Source: an uncultured Ruminococcus sp.
GTDB taxonomy: Bacteria > Bacillota > Clostridia > Oscillospirales > Acutalibacteraceae
Assembly (NCBI GenBank): GCA_945632055.1
Contig: CALZCU010000009.1
Location: 1 to 10,896, forward strand
Direction: 5' to 3'
Length of the DNA stretch: 10,896 nucleotides
Part shown: in pieces, positions 6,255 through 10,896 of the stretch
How the letters are laid out: every line of letters begins with the position of its first letter
Numbering within the stretch: the first letter of the stretch is position 1
Notes under the pieces: model-generated
The model's input: only the letters and a program-made list of their open reading frames with translations
What the model was told of the DNA's origin: nothing
Databases searched by the model: none
Made by a program: the position numbers and the translations under genes

Positions 6255-7004
6255 TTACTGATAGTCGCAGACATTTACCCACGAGAGCAGGAACTCTCTT
6301 TCCTCGGGCTTGCCCTTTACGGACTGCGAAGCGGCAACAATGGGAAGCCACTCGTTAACATACTGACGGGCAGTGTCTGTCTTTTCGCAGAAGAGCTTCA
6401 TATACTTTTCAGCCAGATCGTCCTGTTTGTCAAGACGGAAAAGAAGATAGGTTCTTGCGGCGTCGGCAGAGCCGTTGCCCTGTGTTGCGTGTGACCAGTC
6501 GATTACATAGGGTGTGCCGTCGGGTGTGATGATGACATTGCTCGGGTTGAAATCACCGTGGCAAACCTTGGTGTGCTTGGGCATTCCGTTCAGACGGGTG
6601 TGAAGCTCATATCTTGTGGTTGCGTCCAGGTCGGTTTCGCTGATTTTTCTGTTCATCTTATCCTGAAGCTTGTTGAGCAAGGGCGCCTTGCGGTTGAGAA
6701 TGTCAATCTGAATGTTAACGAAAAGCTCAAGGTATTCGTCAGTCTTTTCGGGATTCTCAGCCATAAGCTCAGCAAGTGTTTTGCCCTCGATATATGTTGA
6801 GATGATAGCCCATTTGCCGTCAATTTTTGTTACTTCCTCGATTTTGGGAATGTTAAGACCTGTTTCCTCAACTCTCGCCTGATTAAGAGCCTCGTTGAGA
6901 ATGTCGGACTTCGGGAAGGATTCGTCAAAAACCTTGGCTGCAAGGTTACCGTCCTTATAGATTACTTTGTTTTTCCTTTCAGCAAGGATTGTGTCAAGTT
7001 TCAT
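6255..7004 (-). CDS. Aminoglycoside/choline-kinase-fold phosphotransferase, substrate unknown
   Basis: A 249-residue soluble protein of the APH/choline kinase fold. Visible motifs are a candidate ATP-binding lysine (K24 in LAAKVFD), Glu38 in the following helix, the hinge region WAIISTYIEGKTL (about 65-77), the catalytic loop CHGDFNPSNV (H149, D151 as catalytic base, N156) and the metal-binding IDW (D169). These residues suggest an active kinase. At 249 residues it is shorter than typical aminoglycoside kinases. The family phosphorylates very varied small molecules (sugars, choline, homoserine, antibiotics), and nothing in this window fixes the substrate; calling it a resistance gene would be unsupported. 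The start is well defined: AAGGGGA lies seven bases before the ATG. It stands alone, convergent with metG and sharing its terminator. Confidence 0.88.
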   Translation of the reverse strand: MKLDTILAERKNKVIYKDGNLAAKVFDESFPKSDILNEALNQARVEETGLNIPKIEEVTKIDGKWAIISTYIEGKTLAELMAENPEKTDEYLELFVNIQIDILNRKAPLLNKLQDKMNRKISETDLDATTRYELHTRLNGMPKHTKVCHGDFNPSNVIITPDGTPYVIDWSHATQGNGSADAARTYLLFRLDKQDDLAEKYMKLFCEKTDTARQYVNEWLPIVAASQSVKGKPEEREFLLSWVNVCDYQ

Positions 7005-7037
7005 TTATGTTTCCCCTTTCGGTTAGGTTTGTTCTTT

Positions 7038-7055
7038 ATAGCAATGATATGCTAT
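7038..7055. promoter_or_regulatory. Imperfect palindrome at the predicted start of the phosphotransferase transcript
   Basis: ATAGCA (7038-7043) and TGCTAT (7050-7055) are inverted around six bases. The pair sits just downstream of the leftward -10 at 7067-7062, so it covers about +1 to +18: either an operator for a dimeric repressor or a small 5' hairpin. Confidence 0.35.
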
Positions 7056-7061
7056 GGTTAT

Positions 7062-7090
7062 ATTATACAGTAATATTTTGAGATAGTATA
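7062..7090 (-). promoter_or_regulatory. Probable promoter of the phosphotransferase gene
   Basis: On the - strand a perfect TATAAT occupies 7067-7062. At 17 bases upstream the hexamer is TATACT, a poor -35, so an activator or the AT-rich upstream DNA may be needed. The leader would be about 50 bases. Confidence 0.45.
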
Positions 7091-7110
7091 GTAGGAAAAA
7101 TACAAAAATT

Positions 7111-7139
7111 TTGAAAGAAAATTTGTTCAATTAGATAAT
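7111..7139 (+). promoter_or_regulatory. Orphan rightward promoter-like sequence
   Basis: TTGAAA (7111-7116), 17 bases, GATAAT (7134-7139) form a good sigma-A match on the + strand. No rightward gene follows before the leftward Nudix gene. It could drive a short non-coding RNA ending at the 7306-7328 hairpin, or be chance in AT-rich DNA. Confidence 0.3.
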
Positions 7140-7185
7140 ATAAATAAAGTAAAACTTCTGTTTTGCCTAAAAATCTTTGAATTTA

Positions 7186-7230
7186 TTATGCGTAACGCAT
7201 AAAACCTCGTTAATTATTTAACTAAATAAT
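7186..7230. repeat. Two adjacent palindromes in the 7005-7326 spacer
   Basis: TTATGCGT (7186-7193) and ACGCATAA (7195-7202) are a perfect 8-bp inverted repeat around one base. ATTATTTA (7213-7220) and TAAATAAT (7223-7230) are another, around two bases. Loops this short fit DNA sites for dimeric proteins better than RNA hairpins. They are more than 100 bases from the nearest leftward -10. Confidence 0.5.
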
Positions 7231-7274
7231 CATTGTGGTGACTTTTATTATTTGTGCAACCTGACAAAGATTTA

Positions 7275-7302
7275 ACAATTCACAATTTACAATTAACAAT
7301 TA
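7275..7302. repeat. Four copies of a 7-bp repeat (ACAATTN)
   Basis: ACAATTC, ACAATTT, ACAATTA and ACAATTA follow one another without gaps and abut the A-run of the Nudix terminator. Similar runs of this heptamer occur in other bacterial intergenic regions; that is recollection, not a search. Confidence 0.7.
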
Positions 7303-7328
7303 AAAAAGGCGTCCGAACGGTACGCCTT
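7302..7328 (-). terminator. Terminator of the Nudix/DHHW operon
   Basis: Read leftwards, AAGGCGT (7328-7322) pairs with ACGCCTT (7312-7306), with a CC/GG extension around a 4-base loop, followed by a run of T to 7302. The stem begins inside the Nudix stop codon, an unusually compact arrangement. Confidence 0.8.
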
Positions 7329-8022
7329 AGTTTCTTAAAAGATGTATGGCTGTTTCAGCCTTTTCGATAATCCGCAGGTCGTTGTCGTATGAACACATTT
7401 TGCGAGCCTGCTGGAGGTCAACCCAGATGTAGCTGTCGATTTCCTCCTCCTGAATCTTCACATTGTCGGTGAATGCCTGCGCAAGAAAGAACACAACTCT
7501 TTTGCGGATTTTTCCGAAGGGGCAGTATTCACTGACCTCACGGAAGTTGTTGAAAATTGTAACATCAAGACCTGTTTCTTCCTTAATCTCACGAATAGCA
7601 GTCTGCTGCTCGTTTTCGCCCTCCTCAATGTGGCCCTTCGGAAAGCTCCAATATCTGCCGTTGCTGTTTTTTACAAGCAGAATTTTTGTGTTTTGCTTTG
7701 TTTTGTAGAAGATAATTGCACCGCAAGACTTTTCATACAGGCAGTTTATACTCTTAAGCCTGACATTTTTCAGCCGCATCAGCAGCTTGCGAAGCTCAGG
7801 CTCATAGAACACCTCGCCCGGCGGAGCAACAATCGGTCTTTCACCGTCAAGACCTTCAAATTCGGCAACGGCTATTACGACTCCGTCAAAGTATTCGGGC
7901 ACCTTGCGCCTTGACACAACATATGCGCCCTTGTTTTGTATGCTTGATGAGGAAATATATGCAGAGCGAAGATTACTGCTTATTTTTCCAAAAACGCTAA
8001 CCTTAACTTTTTCGGAAATCAT
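7327..8022 (-). CDS. Nudix hydrolase with an extra N-terminal domain
   Basis: A 231-residue cytoplasmic protein. The C-terminal part (about 97-231) is a Nudix domain with a perfect Nudix box at 130-152 (G x5 E x7 RE I x EE x G L), the Mg-binding and catalytic element for cleaving nucleoside diphosphate-X compounds. The lead-in CGAIIFY and YWSFPKGHIE, and RVVFFLA after the box, resemble diadenosine tetraphosphate (Ap4A) hydrolases, so a dinucleoside polyphosphate or related substrate is likely but not proven. Residues 1-95 are additional. KGAYVVSRRKVPEYFDGVVIAVAEFEG with IVAPPGE afterwards resembles the core of short family I inorganic pyrophosphatases, but the metal-binding aspartates appear to be missing; this is my inference. 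AGGAGG lies seven bases before the ATG. It follows the DHHW gene by 43 bases and shares its promoter and terminator. Confidence 0.92.
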   Translation of the reverse strand: MISEKVKVSVFGKISSNLRSAYISSSSIQNKGAYVVSRRKVPEYFDGVVIAVAEFEGLDGERPIVAPPGEVFYEPELRKLLMRLKNVRLKSINCLYEKSCGAIIFYKTKQNTKILLVKNSNGRYWSFPKGHIEEGENEQQTAIREIKEETGLDVTIFNNFREVSEYCPFGKIRKRVVFFLAQAFTDNVKIQEEEIDSYIWVDLQQARKMCSYDNDLRIIEKAETAIHLLRN

Positions 8023-8065
8023 ACCGCTGCCTCCTTTCGTAATAATAATTGAATAGATTACCCAA

Positions 8066-9367
8066 TCAGTTGAACAGTCCGCTCATACTGTCAAGCTGTA
8101 TTTGAGTGTTTGCACTCATAACTCCGTTGAGGAAAAGCACCTCGTCAATTCCGTTCTGCTTGCAGTAGGACGCAAGGTTTTGCTTAAAGTAACGGAAATC
8201 AATTACATGAACTTCCTCGTAGTTGTAGGTGAGATAGGGAACGAATGCGTTGCCGTAGCTCTCCTTTATTACGGCAATCTTCTTTCCCTGCGTTGCATTT
8301 TCCGAGCTTGATTTAAGCACTGTGAGCGGATGGTCGCCCATTATGAACACACCGTAGGTCAGTGAGCCTGCCTCTGCGTACTGATAGTACGGACTTGTGT
8401 AGGTGTTTACATTGCCCGAATCATCGGTGATATCCATTGTAACCGAGTACGGGAAGTCCCAATAATGAACGGTGTCGGCATCAAGACCGCTTGCGCTGTT
8501 TGAGAATGTGCCTGTGAAGCCCTCAATTTTATTTTCGGTGCAGTCGTCAAGCGAAAGCACAGGAAGGTTGTTTGTTTTTGCAAAGGCAGAATAAGCATAG
8601 TATGCGCCGAGTCCCGTCCAGTGGTGGTCGGAGCCGAAGTAGATGTAATCGCTGTTGTGGTCTGCAAGATAGTTGTAGGCATTAATCGGAGTAACCTTGT
8701 CGGAGAGCTTTGAGTAAATGCTCTTGATGTTGTCAGCCTGTGAGGTTGACGGAGCGTCGCTGTCCTTAAGGCGCTGAGGAAGTCCCATTTCGGTGTGGTT
8801 GGGAATTACCATATCGTAAACCTTAATGCCGCTGAGCTTGTCTGCAAAGCCGTTGATTGTTTCTGCGTAGGTGGTAGCTCTTGCTTCGTCACTGCCGAAC
8901 AGCTCAAATGCCTGCTTGCCCCACACATATATATTGTAAGCCATTGTGCCGTTTGTATTATCGTCCTTAATCTGCGGAGTTTTGAAGTAGGTCGGAGAAA
9001 GGTCATCGCCAGGTTCCGTATTTTTGTTGTCGTTATTTGAATTTGAAGAAGCCGATGTGGTTGCAACAGGCTTTGTTTCTGTGGAAACGCTCTGAGAAGT
9101 TTTTTCTTTTGGAAAACAGCTCCTGAGAACAGACGAAATCATTACAATCAGGAGTATAATAATAAGTATTCCGCAGCTTACCATTATAATTCTGTTGCGT
9201 GTGCGCCTTTTATTGTTTCTTCTCGGACGGCGGTTTGTGTTGTAGGCAGGGTGTCTGTTGTATGAGCCTTGTCTGCGCTGCGGCTGACGGCGGCGATAGT
9301 CCCTGCTGTCGTAGCTGTCATCAAAATTATCAAGGTCGAAATAATCATAGTCGTTACGCTGGCTCAT
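8066..9367 (-). CDS. DHHW-family (AlgJ/SGNH-like) membrane-anchored protein
   Basis: A 433-residue protein. Residues 1-59 are an unusual cytoplasmic tail: Asp/Tyr-rich to about 23, then strongly Arg-rich. One membrane helix follows (about 60-80), then a Ser/Thr/Asn linker (about 90-125), then an extracytoplasmic domain. The domain carries the family signature SDHHWT (D247, H248, H249, W250), GDHPL (344-348) and KESYGNAF, whose Ser370 is a likely nucleophile; Asp/His plus this Ser match the catalytic set of AlgJ-like SGNH enzymes that O-acetylate polysaccharides. Modification of a cell-wall or surface glycan is therefore plausible. Such proteins often sit beside a membrane-bound O-acyltransferase (MBOAT), but none is present here; the partner may be elsewhere. 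AGGAGA precedes the ATG. It is first gene of a two-gene leftward operon with the Nudix hydrolase. Confidence 0.9.
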   Translation of the reverse strand: MSQRNDYDYFDLDNFDDSYDSRDYRRRQPQRRQGSYNRHPAYNTNRRPRRNNKRRTRNRIIMVSCGILIIILLIVMISSVLRSCFPKEKTSQSVSTETKPVATTSASSNSNNDNKNTEPGDDLSPTYFKTPQIKDDNTNGTMAYNIYVWGKQAFELFGSDEARATTYAETINGFADKLSGIKVYDMVIPNHTEMGLPQRLKDSDAPSTSQADNIKSIYSKLSDKVTPINAYNYLADHNSDYIYFGSDHHWTGLGAYYAYSAFAKTNNLPVLSLDDCTENKIEGFTGTFSNSASGLDADTVHYWDFPYSVTMDITDDSGNVNTYTSPYYQYAEAGSLTYGVFIMGDHPLTVLKSSSENATQGKKIAVIKESYGNAFVPYLTYNYEEVHVIDFRYFKQNLASYCKQNGIDEVLFLNGVMSANTQIQLDSMSGLFN

Positions 9368-9426
9368 AAAAATTCTCCTGTCTGAATACCTCTTATAAAT
9401 TAAATGCCATAGAGAAATACAGCTTA

Positions 9427-9455
9427 ATTATACTACATAAGGCGGCTAAAAACAA
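9427..9455 (-). promoter_or_regulatory. Promoter of the DHHW/Nudix operon
   Basis: On the - strand TTGTTT (9455-9450), 17 bases, and a perfect TATAAT (9432-9427). The predicted start near 9420 gives a leader of about 50 bases. The rest of the 9368-9590 spacer (9456-9527) is AT-rich without further clear signals. Confidence 0.6.
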
Positions 9456-9527
9456 TATTATTTTATATTTTTTTACATTTTACTTGTTCTTTGAATATCT
9501 GATTGTGTAATTAATTTGTCGTATTGC

Positions 9528-9556
9528 TTGAATGTATGCCGATTTCGTGATAGAAT
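9528..9556 (+). promoter_or_regulatory. Promoter of the aminotransferase gene
   Basis: TTGAAT (9528-9533), 17 bases, TAGAAT (9551-9556), with TG at 9548-9549 forming an extended -10. The leader is about 28 bases. It diverges from the DHHW promoter about 75 bases away. Confidence 0.6.
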
Positions 9557-9590
9557 AAGATAATAATGAATTTGCAAAAAGAGGGATAAT

Positions 9591-10781
9591 ATGGAATACA
9601 GCTTCTCCGACAGGGTTTCAAACCTGAAACCGAGTGCAATCAGGGAAATTTTTAAATATGCCGCAGACCCTGAGGTGGTTTCGCTTTCGGCAGGCAATCC
9701 GTCGCCTGACGCCTTTCCTGCAAAGGAAATTGCCGAAATTTCAGCAAGGGTGCTCAGTAAAAATCCGATTTCCGTTTTGCAGTACAGCGTGAGCGAGGGC
9801 TATGCTCCGCTAAGGCAAACGATTTCTGAATATATGCAAAAGGAGCATAGCACAGGCAAGGATTTTGATGAGGTGCTGATTACCACAGGCGCACAGCAGA
9901 TTATGGATTTATGCTCAAAGGCTCTTGTCAACGAGGGCGATGTCGTTATCTGTGAAGCACCCTCGTTTATCGGCTCGCTCAACACCTTCAGAAGCTACAA
10001 TGCAAGGCTTGTCGGGGTTGAGGTTGAGCCTGACGGAATGAGCATTGAGGGACTTGAAAATGCCTTAAAGGCTAATCCCAATGCAAAGCTCATTTACACA
10101 ATTCCGAATTTTCAGAATCCGTCGGGAGTTACAATGAGCCATGAAAAGAGGAAAAAGGTTTATGAGCTTGCAAAAAAATACGGAGTGCTTATTCTTGAGG
10201 ACAATCCGTACGGCGACTTACGCTACAGCGGAGAGAGTGTTGGAAATATCAAGTCGCTTGACGAGGACGGTATTGTGATTTACGCAGGCTCATTTTCAAA
10301 GGTGATTTCGCCCGGTATGCGTGTTGCCTACTGCATTTGCCCGAAGCCGATTTTTCAGAAGCTGGTTGTCTGCAAGCAGGGAAACGATGTTCATACAAAC
10401 ATCTGGTCGCAGTATGTCTGCAACGAGTTCATAACAAAATACGACTTTAACGCTCACCTTGCAAGGCTTCGTGAGCTTTACAGCAAAAAGGCGGCTTATT
10501 GTATGAGCCTGCTCGATGAATACTGCGCTCCTGCGATTACCTACAATAAAATTGACGGCGGCTTGTTCATCTGGTGCGAGCTTACCGAAAGCATAAGTAT
10601 GCCCGAGTTCTGCAAGAGGGCGATTGAAAACAAGGTGTGCGTAGTGCCCGGAAATGCGTTTCTGACAGATGAAAACGAAAAGTGTCAGAGCTTCAGAATT
10701 AACTTCTCGACGCCTACAGACGAACAGCTTGAAAAGGGAATTAAAATTCTCGGCAGGCTTGCGAACAATTACAAAAAATAA
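9591..10781 (+). CDS. PLP-dependent aminotransferase, class I/II (LysN/2-aminoadipate type)
   Basis: A 396-residue cytoplasmic enzyme of fold type I. It transfers an amino group from an amino acid to a 2-oxo acid through pyridoxal phosphate. Motifs: SLSAGNPSPDAFP (31-43) near the N-terminus; the substrate loop QYSVSEGYAPLR (64-75); TTGAQQ (98-103) for the cofactor phosphate; NFQNPSG (173-179); DNPYGDLRY with D204 and Y207 binding the pyridine ring; the Schiff-base lysine K237 in GSFSK; R244 nearby; and the carboxylate-binding arginine R369 in SFRINFS. The pattern fits the LysN/kynurenine-aminoadipate branch and the catalytic half of MocR regulators, but there is no N-terminal GntR helix-turn-helix, so this is a stand-alone enzyme. 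The amino acid substrate cannot be read from sequence; aromatic, branched-chain or aminoadipate are all possible. GAGGG lies five bases before the ATG. Length is typical, and no operon partner is visible. Confidence 0.93.
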   Translation: MEYSFSDRVSNLKPSAIREIFKYAADPEVVSLSAGNPSPDAFPAKEIAEISARVLSKNPISVLQYSVSEGYAPLRQTISEYMQKEHSTGKDFDEVLITTGAQQIMDLCSKALVNEGDVVICEAPSFIGSLNTFRSYNARLVGVEVEPDGMSIEGLENALKANPNAKLIYTIPNFQNPSGVTMSHEKRKKVYELAKKYGVLILEDNPYGDLRYSGESVGNIKSLDEDGIVIYAGSFSKVISPGMRVAYCICPKPIFQKLVVCKQGNDVHTNIWSQYVCNEFITKYDFNAHLARLRELYSKKAAYCMSLLDEYCAPAITYNKIDGGLFIWCELTESISMPEFCKRAIENKVCVVPGNAFLTDENEKCQSFRINFSTPTDEQLEKGIKILGRLANNYKK

Positions 10782-10823
10782 TCATAATTAATTTCATGTG
10801 ACGGTTGTTTTCACAACTCGTAG

Positions 10824-10896
10824 GGGCGGATATTATCCGCCCGATTTCCACAACAGCAAATTTTATCCGAAGGAACACCGGGAGGATAATATCCTC
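10824..10896. repeat. Pair of intergenic palindromes, likely a dispersed repeat cut by the window edge
   Basis: GGGCGGATA (10824-10832) and TATCCGCCC (10834-10842) are perfectly inverted around one base, preceded by GTAG. A second palindrome, GAGGATA and TATCCTC around one base (10882-10896), ends exactly at the window edge. Both share the core GGATA-x-TATCC. GTAGGGGCGG-type palindromes are common between genes in Ruminococcaceae-like genomes (recollection). Neither has a T-run, so they are not good terminators; a weak 5-bp hairpin (10804-10808 with 10813-10817) lies before them. Confidence 0.6.

Noticed and set aside
6255..7004. Aminoglycoside resistance gene
   Set aside because: The fold is right, but the protein is short, sits beside housekeeping genes with no mobile elements, and shows no feature of a known resistance subtype.
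7275..7302. CRISPR-like array
   Set aside because: The units are only 7 bp with no spacers, and no cas genes are present.
9591..9800. MocR/GntR-type regulator
   Set aside because: The catalytic half matches, but the protein begins directly with the aminotransferase N-terminus and has no helix-turn-helix domain.

Overview
The window looks like chromosomal DNA from a Gram-positive, low-to-moderate-GC anaerobe of the Clostridia, most likely Ruminococcaceae/Oscillospiraceae. That placement is an inference from strong AGGAGG-type ribosome sites, occasional TTG starts, the family mix (DHHW protein, zinc-ribbon/TM proteins, Clostridia-style MetG with a C-terminal tRNA-binding domain) and a GTAGGGGCGG-type intergenic palindrome at the right edge. 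There are no tRNAs, rRNAs, CRISPR arrays, transposases or phage genes.

Layout. Bases 1-97 hold the tail of an upstream unit, ending in a strong terminator. Bases 98-461 are AT-rich: spaced T-tracts, a possible promoter, a very short TTG-started ORF cut by TAG, a 14-bp inverted repeat with a 42-base loop, and a promoter for the next gene. Bases 462-4000 carry three rightward genes: a lipoprotein, a zinc-ribbon/transmembrane protein (TcaA/YvbJ-like architecture) and an ECF-type sigma factor with membrane-spanning and C-terminal extensions. A terminator follows, then metG (4123-6069) with its own promoter. Its terminator is symmetric and can also end the convergent leftward phosphotransferase gene (6255-7004). 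A 322-base spacer (7005-7326) is full of palindromes and short repeats. Next come two leftward genes that look like one operon: a DHHW/AlgJ-like membrane protein (8066-9367), then a Nudix hydrolase with an extra N-terminal domain (7327-8022). A divergent promoter region (9368-9590) separates them from a rightward PLP-dependent aminotransferase (9591-10781). The right end carries two palindromes of repeat type.

The most interesting part is 462-4000. The lipoprotein and the zinc-ribbon protein appear to share a C-terminal extracytoplasmic domain; both end in Y-x-x-T-K-I-S. The zinc-ribbon gene lies 29 bases before a sigma factor that carries its own membrane segments and a C-terminal domain. 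I infer a surface-sensing/sigma-factor unit with a membrane-tethered regulator. The zinc-ribbon/sigma operon has a near-consensus promoter (TTGAAA, 17 bases, TATAAT) preceded by A6 tracts repeated every 10 bp, and its predicted start falls inside the ribosome-binding site. The other genes are ordinary housekeeping or accessory enzymes.
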